Notes: generated from the sequence alone by a model not told the origin. Shown: positions 1 through 12,203, counted from the first letter of the stretch. The stretch: DNA of 64,000 nt from Alphaproteobacteria bacterium (GCA_028871055.1 JAGWON010000001.1:1-64000), one strand, 5' to 3'. Made by a program: numbers and translations.

Positions 1-1670
1 TAGAATTCATCGAATATTCGTTGACGCTGGTCGGCGGGAATGCCGGCCCCTGTGTCGTACACTTCGATGCGCAACGCTTTCCCTCGCCGACGGCAGCCGA
101 TGATCACGCCGCCGCGCGAAGTGTAACGGACGGCGTTGGCCGCGAGGTTCAACAGTATACGCTCAAGCAACCTTTGGTCGCTGTGAACCCAAGCCTCGCT
201 CGGCATGACACGAAACGACAGTCCTTTTTCGTGCGCCGCCTCGGCGAACGTCGTCTCGATTCTGGCGAGGAGAGACGCAATCGGAAATTCGCTGAGTGTG
301 GGCGCGACGACACCCGCGTCGAGCTTGGAAATATCCAATAGCGCCTCGAACAAATCATTCATTTCTGCGACGGCAATTCCGATGCGCTTTATGATCCGCT
401 GGCGGTCGGGAGCCGCCACTTTGCCACGCAGTTGAGCGACGAACAGGTCCAAGGCCTGTAGCGGTTGGCGGAGATCATGGCTCGCGGCCGCAATGAAGCG
501 GGATTTGGCAAGATTGGCGAGTTCTAGTTGATGCGTTCGCTCTTCCACCTTGCGCTCAAGGCCGGCATAGGACTCCTGAAGCTTGCTCGCCATGTCATTG
601 AACTGGTCGGCGAGCGCTTCGATCTCGTCGCCGGTGTGAACCACAATGCGCTGACTCAGGTCGCCGCTGCCGAGGCGCGTAGCGCCGGCGCCCAGTGCCT
701 GGATCGGCACGACCATGCGGCGTGCAAGGATTAGGCCGGCTGTAACGGCGAATGCGAGACCTGCCAACAGAATCAGCCCCGAGCGCAGCACCGACCTGTA
801 AAGCGGCGCGAACGCTTCGTCGGTCGGCAATTCGACGAAGACCAGCCAGTCAAGCGGCGCGATGCGCGCATACGCCGTCAGCACCCGCCGTCCTCTGGCG
901 TCCAAAGCTACTTCGACCGGCGCGCCGCCCGCCTCGGCCGCTTTGATCTGCGCAAGATCGGATAGATTGGTATGGCGAAGGACCAGATTGATTTCTGGAT
1001 GCGCAACGAGATTACCCTTGTCGTCGACGACGTAGGCGTAGCCGCGTCGCCCGACATCGATCTTGGAGACGACGGCCCAAATGAATTTGAGATTCACTTC
1101 CGCTGCGCTAACCTCGGAATGCGGGAGCGTGGTGGCGACGGCGATCGTCATGTAGGGTTCCGAGCCGTGCCGAAAGTAAACCGGTCCGTAATAGGCTTGG
1201 TGCACAATCGCTTCCTTGAAGCTGCGCTCTTGCGAGCGATCGATGCCGCTGCCGACCGCGTCCATGCTCAGGCGCGATACGCTCACCTCTTCGTGACCCG
1301 TGGAATCGAGTTCTCTAAGTTGAGTGATCGCCGGAACCCGCCGCAACAGCCATAACGCGTTGAGATATTTCGTCCGAAGGGTATCGGCGGACCAAGACCT
1401 TACTGTCATCCAGTGAAGTTGGCTCTGCACGCTCACGATGAATTGTTCGATTTTCTCCTCGGCAGCCACGGCCTGCTGGCGCTGGCTGCGCAGTAGCAAG
1501 TCCTTGCGTTCCTGCAATGAGGACCAGATTTGGAACGCACCGTTGATGACCAGGGCGATGCCAACAACACCCACGAGGACCACGGCATATTTGCGAAAGA
1601 GGCGGCTGCGGACGACCGCCAATCTTGCCAAGCGGACGCTGCCTTCGCGTCGTGCTGGCCTGAATCTCAT
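1..1670 (-). CDS. Membrane sensor histidine kinase (Cache-HAMP-HisKA-HATPase), 3' end missing
   Basis: This is a two-component sensor kinase cut by the left edge of the window; at least 556 codons are present. Reading the minus strand, an N-terminal membrane segment (about residues 25-48) is followed by a periplasmic Cache-type sensor region (about 50-285, containing YYGPVY and GYAYVVDD). A second membrane segment leads into a HAMP domain (PIQALGAGATRL, GDEIEALADQFN). The phosphoacceptor motif is SHDLRQPLQAL with His398. The N box (NLAANAVRYTS) and the G1 box (DTGAGIP) of the ATPase domain are visible at the edge. Its ATG overlaps the stop of the upstream binding-protein gene by 4 bp, so the two are translationally coupled. 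The cognate response regulator, or a C-terminal receiver, would lie outside the window. The ligand is unknown. Confidence 0.88.
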   Translation of the reverse strand, partial: MRFRPARREGSVRLARLAVVRSRLFRKYAVVLVGVVGIALVINGAFQIWSSLQERKDLLLRSQRQQAVAAEEKIEQFIVSVQSQLHWMTVRSWSADTLRTKYLNALWLLRRVPAITQLRELDSTGHEEVSVSRLSMDAVGSGIDRSQERSFKEAIVHQAYYGPVYFRHGSEPYMTIAVATTLPHSEVSAAEVNLKFIWAVVSKIDVGRRGYAYVVDDKGNLVAHPEINLVLRHTNLSDLAQIKAAEAGGAPVEVALDARGRRVLTAYARIAPLDWLVFVELPTDEAFAPLYRSVLRSGLILLAGLAFAVTAGLILARRMVVPIQALGAGATRLGSGDLSQRIVVHTGDEIEALADQFNDMASKLQESYAGLERKVEERTHQLELANLAKSRFIAAASHDLRQPLQALDLFVAQLRGKVAAPDRQRIIKRIGIAVAEMNDLFEALLDISKLDAGVVAPTLSEFPIASLLARIETTFAEAAHEKGLSFRVMPSEAWVHSDQRLLERILLNLAANAVRYTSRGGVIIGCRRRGKALRIEVYDTGAGIPADQRQRIFDEF

Positions 1671-2662
1671 TCGATCACTTTATCGGCCTGGATAATCAAC
1701 TCGCGCGGCACTTTGAGGCCGAGGGCCTTCGCCGTCCGCAGATTGATCGCGAGTTCGAGTTTGATCGGCGTAAGAACCGGCAAATCGCGGATGGGGGTGC
1801 CATGCAGGATCCGACCGATCTGCGTTCCTGCCCCACGGTATGCTTGGTAAACGTCGTTGCCGTAAGAGATGAGACCGCCGTCGGCGACGAAGAAGCGATA
1901 CGTATAAATGGCGGGCAATTTGTTCTTCGCCGCGAGCGCGATGACGAGTTTCCGCTTGACGACGCTGGGTGGGCTGGGCAGTACGATCAGCCCGTTCGAC
2001 GCGCCGGCAAATCCATCGATGGAAGACTCGATTTTCTGCACCGTGCTGCCGTCGAGGATCGTGACCTCAAGGTGGTAGGACTGGGCTGCCGTTTGGATCG
2101 CTGGTATCCAGCCTCGCTGGGTGACGATTTCCGGATCGACGAGCACGCCGACCCTTCTCACCCGGGGTGCAATTTCATGCAGAAATTGAATCCACTTACC
2201 GCCGACCGATTCTTCGAATCCCGCCGAACCCGTTACATTTCCCTTGGGATGGGCGGCGTCGGCGAACGACTTCGCGACCTGCACAAACACGATGGGTATC
2301 GTGTTTGTCTCCTGGCGCAGCGCCGTGAGCGCTGGCGGTGTGCTCGCAAGGATCGCATCGGGAGCCGATCGAACCAGTTGCGCAGCGCATGGACTGATCC
2401 GGCTGTGGTCGCCGTCGGTCCAACAAAAGTCGATCTGCAGATTTCTGCCGTCGATCCAGCCCTGCCCCGCGAGCCCCGACCGAAAGGCGGCCATGCGCGC
2501 TCGGCCTTCGTGGTCGTTGGCGATCGTCATCAGAACGCCGATCCGCCGCGTCGGTCGGGTTTGCTGCGCAACAGCGGCCGCGCTCCGGGCGAGCACCGCG
2601 CTGCCGAGTGTCGCGATAATGCTGCGACGTGAAAACCGCTTTTCCGCCACGGCCTTCCCCAC
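1667..2662 (-). CDS. ABC-type substrate-binding protein (ABC_sub_bind/TrpX-like family) with Tat signal
   Basis: This 331-aa exported protein has a twin-arginine-like leader (FSRRS, about residues 10-14, then a hydrophobic stretch ending in AAAVAQQ). The mature part resembles the ABC_sub_bind family: RRIGVLMTIA at the start, PDAILASTPPALTALRQ, IPIVFVQVAKSFADA, RRVGVLVDPE, and a C-terminal LRTAKALGLKVPRELIIQADKVIE. That last motif is very typical of the many orphan members found in Bradyrhizobium-like genomes. No permease or ATPase gene is adjacent. Instead the stop codon overlaps the start of a sensor kinase, so a periplasmic sensing partner is as likely as a transport role. The ligand cannot be inferred. 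Confidence 0.8.
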   Translation of the reverse strand: MGKAVAEKRFSRRSIIATLGSAVLARSAAAVAQQTRPTRRIGVLMTIANDHEGRARMAAFRSGLAGQGWIDGRNLQIDFCWTDGDHSRISPCAAQLVRSAPDAILASTPPALTALRQETNTIPIVFVQVAKSFADAAHPKGNVTGSAGFEESVGGKWIQFLHEIAPRVRRVGVLVDPEIVTQRGWIPAIQTAAQSYHLEVTILDGSTVQKIESSIDGFAGASNGLIVLPSPPSVVKRKLVIALAAKNKLPAIYTYRFFVADGGLISYGNDVYQAYRGAGTQIGRILHGTPIRDLPVLTPIKLELAINLRTAKALGLKVPRELIIQADKVIE

Positions 2663-2835
2663 TAGGCCATGAGACGCAATAAATTACTCTACCACGCAGG
2701 CGAAGCCATGAGCAATCTCACGTCAGTCGGCGCATTCCGGCGGTTGCTGTTGCTGCGCGAGTGAGGCGGAGGCCTCGTTTCTTCTCGACGCAGAAATGGC
2801 AGCCTTTCCGCTTGCGCGAGAATGACGCTAACGCG

Positions 2836-5538
<2,703 letters not shown>

Positions 5539-5557
5539 GGGGCTGCCTCTCTCTCGC

Positions 5558-5577
5558 TTAACGAGACGCGTCGTTAA
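5558..5577 (-). promoter_or_regulatory. Inverted repeat TTAACGA-N6-TCGTTAA upstream of acnA
   Basis: A perfect 7-bp inverted repeat with a 6-bp spacer lies 20-39 bp upstream of the acnA start codon. Size and position fit a dimeric repressor site. No regulator can be assigned from the sequence. Confidence 0.4.
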
Positions 5578-5773
5578 CCGTTGCTGCTACCGCTTCCGGC
5601 GCGCGAGATCAAGCGCAGCACGGCGTCCAAGCGCGCGGCGCAGGCGGCGGCACCGCGGCATCGGCGGCGTGGTTAATTGAGCCGTTACATTAACTCTGCC
5701 CGAATTTGGCGATATCGGCGTCGTGTATTATTATTGGCGCGCATCGAATACTGACGCGAGGCGATTTCCGCCC

Positions 5774-7243
5774 ATGGCGCTGTTGGCTGACCGCGCGACC
5801 GCACCCGCGGCGACGCGCGCTCCGACGATTCCCGCGGCGCTGCTGGCGTTGTCGATCGGCGCCATGTTCGCCGTGGTGGCCGGGCTGTGGCGCTTCACCT
5901 GGCCCGTGGCCGACGATTTCGTGCGCGCGGTCGAGGGCCGCGACTACGGCATCCTCGGCGGCGTCGTGATCGAGTACACGACCTGGTCGTGCCGCTGGGC
6001 CGCGGGGCTCGTCCATTTCGTTCTGGCGGCGCTGCTGCCGCTGACAAGGGCCTACGGCGCGAGCCTGGCGGCGATCGCGCTGCTGTCGCTGCTGATCCTG
6101 TCGCGGTTCATCGCCGGCGTGTTGGAGCTGCGCTGGCGCTCACTTGCGACCCTATTCGTCGTCAGTGCCTTCGCCGCGCTGTGGTGGGCGGGCTCGCCGA
6201 GCGTCAGCGAGCTTTTCTTCTGGCGCGCGGCGGCGGTCGAATACCAGCTCGGCTGGTCGGCGGCGATCGCGCTCGCCTATGCCGCCTGTCGGCTCGATTT
6301 TGCGCCGACGCCGGTGCGCGCGACGGCCGTCGCGGCGCTCGCCCTGGCGGCGTTCTTCGTCAGCGGGCTGCACGAGCTTGCCGCCGCGCTCGAGACCGGA
6401 CTTTTCGCCGTCGTCGCCGTCGCCGCGCGGCTGTCGTGCGGCCGGTGGCGGCCGGCCGCTTCCGTTGCGTTCGGCGCGTCGCTGATCGGCCTCGCCCTGG
6501 TGATCGCCGCGCCCGGCAACGGCGCGCGGGAAGCGGCCGTCGGCGGCAGCCACGCGCTGTGGCGCGATGCCGCCGCGGCGCTGTGGCAAGCCGCGCAAGA
6601 CGGCGCGCTCTGGCTCGCCGATCCCAAGACGCTCGCCGCCGCCGCGGCGCTGGTGGCGCTGCGCGCGCGCGGCGATATCGCGCCGCGCTGGCCCGAGCGG
6701 CTGCCGGCGCGGGCGCGCTGGGCGTTAACCGGCCTGCCGCCGGCCGCGCTCGCCGCGCTCTATGTCGTGCCGGCTGCCGCGCTGGCCGGCGCCGTGCCGG
6801 CGCGCACGCTCGCCGGACTCCATCTCGTCTTCCTGTGCGGCGGACTGGTCGTCGTCAGCGCTTGGGCGCCGTCCGCGGCCCGCTGGCTGGCACGCCGCCG
6901 CATCGACGGCGACCGGATGTTGCGCCTTGCGCTGGTCGCGCTCGCCCTGGCCTTGCCGGCGAGCCGCAACGTCGTCGCGGGCATCGCCGACCTGCGCGGT
7001 CCGGCGGAATCCTTCCACGCCTTCATGGCGGCGCGCGATGCCACGCTGCGCCGGCTGCACGCCGCCGGCATCGCCGACGCGAATCTGCCGGTCATCGCCA
7101 AGGCCGGCTATCCGCGCTCCTACGTGTTCCACGCCGACATCCGCGCCGACGCCGAATTCTGGATCAATCGCTGGTGGGCGCGCTACTACGGCCTTGCCGC
7201 GGTGCGCGCGCTTGACCCGCGCCCAGCCGATAGGTTTAGGTAG
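5774..7243 (+). CDS. Polytopic membrane protein of unknown function
   Basis: A 489-aa hydrophobic protein with roughly ten to twelve predicted membrane segments, very rich in Ala, Leu and Arg. The short motif WPVADDFVRA, just after the first membrane helix, recalls the acidic loop that follows TM1 in GT-C type glycosyltransferases and in DUF6056/GtrII-like proteins, so a lipid-linked sugar transferase is possible. A soluble C-terminal region (about 390-489) follows the last helix. I chose ATG 5774 because a purine-rich GAGGCGA lies upstream. An in-frame ATG at 5723 would add MYYYWRASNT, which looks less natural. The gene is unconnected to its neighbours. Function is not assigned. Confidence 0.6.
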   Translation: MALLADRATAPAATRAPTIPAALLALSIGAMFAVVAGLWRFTWPVADDFVRAVEGRDYGILGGVVIEYTTWSCRWAAGLVHFVLAALLPLTRAYGASLAAIALLSLLILSRFIAGVLELRWRSLATLFVVSAFAALWWAGSPSVSELFFWRAAAVEYQLGWSAAIALAYAACRLDFAPTPVRATAVAALALAAFFVSGLHELAAALETGLFAVVAVAARLSCGRWRPAASVAFGASLIGLALVIAAPGNGAREAAVGGSHALWRDAAAALWQAAQDGALWLADPKTLAAAAALVALRARGDIAPRWPERLPARARWALTGLPPAALAALYVVPAAALAGAVPARTLAGLHLVFLCGGLVVVSAWAPSAARWLARRRIDGDRMLRLALVALALALPASRNVVAGIADLRGPAESFHAFMAARDATLRRLHAAGIADANLPVIAKAGYPRSYVFHADIRADAEFWINRWWARYYGLAAVRALDPRPADRFR

Positions 7244-7323
7244 CTCAAGGCGCTAAACGCTTAGAAAACGACCGAAAGCGCCGGGTTTGCGGGCGGTGCG
7301 TGCCGCCCCAGGGGAGGGTGCCG

Positions 7324-9306
7324 ATGGCGCTGGCCGAGATGCAGACACGGTCGGAATCCGCCTCCGCCGAGGCGGCCGACACCTTTCCCAAGCTGCTCTT
7401 CGGCCACGCCGTGCAGCGCGGCGACCGCCGCGCCTTCCGCGAGAAGGATCTCGGCATCTGGCAAAGCTGGACGTGGGCGCAAGCGGCCCGCGAGGTGACA
7501 GCCTTCGCCGCCGGGCTGCACGCCTTGGGTTTCAGGCGCGGCGACAAGCTGGCGATCATCGGCGACAACCGGCCGCGGCTTTACTGGGCGATCGTCGCGG
7601 CGCAATGCCTCGGCGGCGTGCCGGTGCCGGTCTATCAGGATTCGGTCGCGGCCGAGATGCAGTTCGTGCTCGACCACGCCGAGGCGCATTTCGCGGTCGC
7701 CGAGGATCAGGAACAGGTCGACAAGCTGCTCGCCGTGCGCGACAAGCTGCCCGGCCTCAAGGCCATCGTCTACGACGAAGCCCGCGGCTTGCGGCATTAC
7801 GCGCACGACTTCCTCGTGTCGTACGAGGGCGTCCAGGAAAAGGGCCGGGCGCTGCTGGCCAAGGATCCCGATCTGGTCGCGCGCGAGACCGCGCAGGGCA
7901 AGGGCAGCGACCTCGCGGTCATTCTCTACACCTCGGGCACCACCGGCGTGCCCAAGGGCGTCATGCTCACCTACGACAACGTGCTCAAGACCGCCGCCAA
8001 CGCCGTCGCCTTCGACCACCTGACCGAACGGGAGGAGATGATGTCCTACCTGCCGATGGCCTGGGTCGGCGACCATGTCTTCTCCTTCGGCCAAGCTTAC
8101 GTCGCGGGCTATTGCATCTCGTGTCCGGAATCGAGCACCACGGTTATGACCGACCTGAAGGAGCTGGGCCCGACCTATTTCTTCGCGCCGCCGCGCATCT
8201 GGGAGACCATCCTGACCCAGGTGATGATCCGCATCGAGGATGCCGGCTGGCTCAAGCGCAAGCTGTTCCACTATTTCATGGGCGTGGCGCGCCGGGCTGG
8301 CGGCGCGATCCTCGACGGCGCGCCGGTCGGGTTCAAGGACCGGCTGCTCTATCGGATCGGCGGATGGCTGATCTATGGGCCGCTCAAGAACGTGCTCGGC
8401 ATGAGTCGCATCCGCGTCGCCTATACCGCGGGCGAAGCGATCGGTCCCGACATCTTCAACTTCTTCCGTTCGCTCGGCATCAACGTCAAGCAGCTCTACG
8501 GCATGACCGAGGCGGCGGTGTTCCTGTGCATGCAGCCCAACGGCGGGGTGAAGCTCGACACGGTCGGCATGCCGATCAAGGACGTCGAACTACGGATCGC
8601 CGACAACGGCGAGGTTCTCTATCGCAGCCCCGGCGTCTTTGCGGGCTATTACCGCAACCCCGAGGCGACGGCCGAGACCAAGCGCCCCGACGGTTGGACC
8701 CATTCGGGCGACGCCGGCTTCCTCGGCGCGGACGGCCACCTGCGCATCATCGATCGTGCCAAGGACGTGGGCAAACTCAAGGACGGCACGCTGTTCGCGC
8801 CCAAGTTTCTCGAGAACAAGCTCAAGTTCTTCTCCTACATCAGGGAGGCGGTCGTGTTCGGCGCGGACCGCGACGACGTCACCGCGATCATCAACATCGA
8901 TCCCCAGGCGGTCGGCAATTGGGCCGAGAAGCGCGGCCTCGCCTCGGCGAGCTATCAGGAACTCGCCGCGCTCGATCCGGTCTACGATCTGATCGCCGGG
9001 TGCGTCACTCAGGTGAACCGCGACCTTGCGGCCGAGCCGCACCTCGCCGGCTCGCAGATCCGACGCTTCCTCATCCTGCACAAGGAGCTCGACGCCGACG
9101 ACGGCGAGCTCACGCGCACGCGCAAGGTGCGCCGGCGCATCATCGGCGAACGCTTCAAGTCCCTCGTCGACGCGCTCTATTCCGGCGCCACCGTGGCGCA
9201 GGTCGAGACGGCCGTCAGGTTCGAGGACGGTCGCACCGGCACCATGCGCGCCACCCTCAAGATCCGGGACGTCGAACCGGCTGGGCCGCTCCGGAAGGCA
9301 GGCTGA
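7324..9306 (+). CDS. Long-chain acyl-CoA synthetase-like AMP-forming ligase
   Basis: A 660-aa member of the ANL superfamily. It would activate a carboxylic acid to an acyl-adenylate and then an acyl-CoA. The ATP-binding P-loop YTSGTTGVPKG lies near residue 202, the adenine motif LYGMTEAA near 396, and the hinge motif (THSGDAGFL, IDRAKD) near 460-480. Size and the motifs FFAPPRIWE and LKDGTLFAPK match the FadD15/long-chain class. The start is ATG 7324, directly after a GGGGAGGG ribosome-binding site; an upstream in-frame GTG at 7300 is less likely. It is the first gene of a seven-gene operon with a complete Liv-type ABC transporter and ends 4 nt before livG. The link implies that the imported substrate is a carboxylic acid activated on entry. 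Confidence 0.9.
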   Translation: MALAEMQTRSESASAEAADTFPKLLFGHAVQRGDRRAFREKDLGIWQSWTWAQAAREVTAFAAGLHALGFRRGDKLAIIGDNRPRLYWAIVAAQCLGGVPVPVYQDSVAAEMQFVLDHAEAHFAVAEDQEQVDKLLAVRDKLPGLKAIVYDEARGLRHYAHDFLVSYEGVQEKGRALLAKDPDLVARETAQGKGSDLAVILYTSGTTGVPKGVMLTYDNVLKTAANAVAFDHLTEREEMMSYLPMAWVGDHVFSFGQAYVAGYCISCPESSTTVMTDLKELGPTYFFAPPRIWETILTQVMIRIEDAGWLKRKLFHYFMGVARRAGGAILDGAPVGFKDRLLYRIGGWLIYGPLKNVLGMSRIRVAYTAGEAIGPDIFNFFRSLGINVKQLYGMTEAAVFLCMQPNGGVKLDTVGMPIKDVELRIADNGEVLYRSPGVFAGYYRNPEATAETKRPDGWTHSGDAGFLGADGHLRIIDRAKDVGKLKDGTLFAPKFLENKLKFFSYIREAVVFGADRDDVTAIINIDPQAVGNWAEKRGLASASYQELAALDPVYDLIAGCVTQVNRDLAAEPHLAGSQIRRFLILHKELDADDGELTRTRKVRRRIIGERFKSLVDALYSGATVAQVETAVRFEDGRTGTMRATLKIRDVEPAGPLRKAG

Positions 9307-9310
9307 GCCG

Positions 9311-10105
9311 ATGGCGGCGGCGAAGCGCATCGGCGAGCCCGTCCTCGAGGTGCGCGACATCACGCTGTCCTTCGGCGGCGTCAGGGCGCTGCTCGACGTC
9401 AGCCTCGAAATCCGCGCGCGCGAGATCCTCGCCATCATCGGCCCCAACGGCGCCGGCAAGACGTCGATGCTCAATGTCATCAACGGCTTCTACCACCCGC
9501 AGGAAGGCACCATCGCCTACAAGGGACGGGTGCGCCAGCGCATGCGGCCGCACGAAGCGGCCGAACAGGGCATCGCCCGCACCTTCCAGAACGTGGCCTT
9601 GTTCCGCGGCATGACGACGCTCGACAACATCATGACCGGCCGGCTCTTGAAGATGCGCCGCAATTTCTTGTGGCAGACGATCCACTGGGGCCCGGCCCTG
9701 GCCGAAGAGCTCGAGCACCGCGTCTTCGCCGAGCGTATCATCGACTTTCTCGAGATCGAGTCGATCCGCCGGACACCGGTCGGCCAGCTGCCTTACGGTT
9801 TGCAGAAGCGCGTCGAACTGGGCCGCGCCCTCGCCATGGAGCCCGAGCTGCTGCTGCTCGACGAGCCGATGGCGGGCATGAACGTCGAGGAGAAGGAGGA
9901 CATGTCGCGCTTCATCCTCGACGTCAACGACGAGTTCGGCACGACGATCGCGCTGATCGAGCACGACATGGGCGTCGTGATGGACATCTCCGACCGCGTC
10001 GTGGTGCTCGATTACGGCCGCAAGATCGCCGACGGATCGCCCGACCAGGTTCGGCGCGATACGGCAGTGATCGACGCCTATCTCGGCGTGGCGCATGAGG
10101 CATAG
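9311..10105 (+). CDS. livG: Branched-chain amino acid-type ABC transporter ATP-binding protein LivG
   Basis: This 264-aa cytoplasmic ATPase of a HAAT-family importer contains Walker A GPNGAGKTS (about 44-52), a Q-loop region (ARTFQNVALF), the divergent signature LPYGLQKRVELG, Walker B LLLLDEPMAGMN, and the H-loop IEHDMG. The LivG-type long insert (RLLKMRRNFLWQTI) and C-terminal tail (DTAVIDAYLG) separate it from LivF. The start ATG 9311 follows the ligase stop by 4 nt. It should pair with LivF (13721-14530) to power the LivH/LivM channel. The true substrate need not be an amino acid, given the flanking CoA ligases. Confidence 0.92.
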   Translation: MAAAKRIGEPVLEVRDITLSFGGVRALLDVSLEIRAREILAIIGPNGAGKTSMLNVINGFYHPQEGTIAYKGRVRQRMRPHEAAEQGIARTFQNVALFRGMTTLDNIMTGRLLKMRRNFLWQTIHWGPALAEELEHRVFAERIIDFLEIESIRRTPVGQLPYGLQKRVELGRALAMEPELLLLDEPMAGMNVEEKEDMSRFILDVNDEFGTTIALIEHDMGVVMDISDRVVVLDYGRKIADGSPDQVRRDTAVIDAYLGVAHEA

Positions 10106-10169
10106 CGGCTCGATGAGTGGTCTGGCGCGACGCCGCCCGGACGACTCGGCCGCAGAGGAGATCTAGCTC

Positions 10170-11114
10170 ATGGAAATCGTCGCGTTCCTCCACGCCCTGC
10201 TCGTCGAGCCCTTCGTAGCGATGTGGCAGAACCCCGAATTCCTGCTCGAGGTCGCGATCGGCGGCCTGCTGACCGGCGTGATGTACTCGCTGGTCGCGCT
10301 CGGATTCGTGCTGATCTACAAGGCGTCGGGCGTGTTCAATTTCGCCCAGGGCACCATGGTGCTGTTCGCCGCGCTGACCTTCGTCGGCCTGCTCGAGCGC
10401 GGCTTTCCGGTCTGGGCGTCGTTCCTGCTGACGGCCCTCGCCATGATCGCCATGGCTTTCGTGATCGAACGGCTGGTGCTGCGGCCGCTGGTCAACCAGG
10501 ACCCGATCATCCTGTTCATGGCCACGATCGGCCTCACCTATTTCCTCGAAGGCTTCGGTCAAATTGTCTGGGGCGGCGACGTCCATCCGCTCGACATCGG
10601 CATCCCCAAGAGCCCGCTGATCATCGGCGGCGTGCTGATCAACGAATTCGATCTGGTCGCCGCCGCGGTTTGCGGCGTGCTGGTGACGGTATTGGCGGTA
10701 TTCTTCCAGCGCACCGCGATCGGCCGCGCGCTGCGCGCCGTCGCCGACGACCATCAGGCGGCGCTGTCGGTCGGCATTCCGCTGAAGAACATTTGGGTGA
10801 TCGTCTGGGCGGTCGCTGGAATCGTCGGACTGGTGGCCGGCATCCTGTGGGGCAGCAACCTCGGCGTGCAGTTCTCGATCTCGCTGGTGGCATTGAAGGC
10901 CTTGCCCGTGCTGATCCTCGGCGGGTTCACCTCGGTGCCGGGTGCGATCGTCGGCGGGTTGATCATCGGTGTCGGCGAGAAGGTTGCCGAGGTGTTCTGG
11001 ACGCCCGCGACCGGCGGCGCGATCGAGGACTGGTTCGCCTATGCGCTGGCGCTGGTCTTCCTGCTGATCCGGCCGCAAGGCCTGTTCGGCGAGCGCATCA
11101 TCGAGCGGGTGTAG
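10170..11114 (+). CDS. livH: Branched-chain amino acid-type ABC permease LivH
   Basis: A 314-aa inner-membrane permease with about eight membrane spans. Family landmarks are LTGVMYSLVALGFVLIYKASGVFNFAQG near residues 34-61, the conserved cytoplasmic loop RTAIGRALRAVADDHQAA, and the C-terminal RPQGLFGERIIERV. It forms the membrane channel with LivM, whose gene starts 9 nt downstream. In HAAT transporters these subunits move amino acids, aromatic acids, urea or short-chain acids, and the family alone does not fix the substrate. Confidence 0.93.
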   Translation: MEIVAFLHALLVEPFVAMWQNPEFLLEVAIGGLLTGVMYSLVALGFVLIYKASGVFNFAQGTMVLFAALTFVGLLERGFPVWASFLLTALAMIAMAFVIERLVLRPLVNQDPIILFMATIGLTYFLEGFGQIVWGGDVHPLDIGIPKSPLIIGGVLINEFDLVAAAVCGVLVTVLAVFFQRTAIGRALRAVADDHQAALSVGIPLKNIWVIVWAVAGIVGLVAGILWGSNLGVQFSISLVALKALPVLILGGFTSVPGAIVGGLIIGVGEKVAEVFWTPATGGAIEDWFAYALALVFLLIRPQGLFGERIIERV

Positions 11115-11123
11115 GCGGCGACG

Positions 11124-12203
11124 ATGCTCTACCGCGAAGCCGGCCAGTTCAAGTCGAGCTACGGCGCCGACGAGGCGATTTTTCCGATCCGCCAGGATCG
11201 CTGGCTGTTTGCCGCCGCGCTGATCGTCGCCTATGTTGTCGTGCCGCTCATCGCGTCGGAGTATTGGCTGCTGAGCATCTTGATACCGTTCCTGGTGTTC
11301 TCGCTCGCCGCGATCGGCCTCAATATCCTGACCGGATACGCCGGCCAGGTATCGCTCGGCACGGGCGGTTTCATGGCGGTCGGCGCCTTCGCTACCTACA
11401 AGCTCGCGACCAGCTTTCCCGACCTCAACATCGTGGTCGTCTTCATCCTGGCCGGCCTGATCACCGCTATGGTCGGCGTCCTGTTCGGCTGGCCGAGTCT
11501 GCGCATCAAAGGCTTCTACCTGGCGGTGGCGACCCTCGCCGCGCAGTTCTTCCTGATCTGGATGTTCAACAAGTTCCCGTGGTTCAACAACTACACGCCC
11601 TCGGGCGTGATCAGCGCGCCGCCGCGCGCCGTCTTCGGTCATGTGTTCGTCACCGGCGCCGAGGCCAATTCCGTCGACAAGTATCTCTTCGTCCTGAGCG
11701 CCGTGACGCTGCTCGCGCTCGCCGCGAAGAACCTGGTGCGCGGTCGCGTCGGCCGCGAATGGATGGCGATCCGCGACATGGACATCGCCGCCGAGATCAT
11801 CGGCATCCGTCCCCTCAAGACCAAGCTGCTGGCGTTCGCGATCAGCTCGTTCTATTGCGGCATCGCCGGCGCGATGTGGGCCTTCATCTACACCGGCGGC
11901 GTCGAGGCGCTCGCCTTCGACATCGACCGCTCGTTCCAGATCCTGTTCATGATCATCATCGGCGGCCTCGGCAGCATCCTGGGCTCGTTCCTGGGCGCCG
12001 CCTTCATCGTGCTGCTGCCGCTCCTGCTCGAGCGCACGCCGATGGCGCTCGGCTTCGACGTTCCGGTCAACTACCTCAGCAACATGCAGTCGATGATCTT
12101 CGGCGCGCTGATCATCTTCTTCCTGATCGTGGAACCGCGCGGCCTGGCGCGCCTCTGGCAGATCGGCAAGGAGAAGCTGCGGATGTGGCCGTTCCCCTAT
12201 TGA
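11124..12203 (+). CDS. livM: Branched-chain amino acid-type ABC permease LivM
   Basis: A 359-aa permease with about nine to ten membrane segments. The diagnostic LivM motif AAIGLNILTGYAGQVSLGTGGFMAVGAF is centred near residue 70, and the ATPase-coupling loop GREWMAIRDMDIAAEIIGI sits near 210. The C-terminus VEPRGLARLWQ matches the usual LivM ending. It lies between livH and the binding-protein gene, within one transcription unit. Confidence 0.93.
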   Translation: MLYREAGQFKSSYGADEAIFPIRQDRWLFAAALIVAYVVVPLIASEYWLLSILIPFLVFSLAAIGLNILTGYAGQVSLGTGGFMAVGAFATYKLATSFPDLNIVVVFILAGLITAMVGVLFGWPSLRIKGFYLAVATLAAQFFLIWMFNKFPWFNNYTPSGVISAPPRAVFGHVFVTGAEANSVDKYLFVLSAVTLLALAAKNLVRGRVGREWMAIRDMDIAAEIIGIRPLKTKLLAFAISSFYCGIAGAMWAFIYTGGVEALAFDIDRSFQILFMIIIGGLGSILGSFLGAAFIVLLPLLLERTPMALGFDVPVNYLSNMQSMIFGALIIFFLIVEPRGLARLWQIGKEKLRMWPFPY

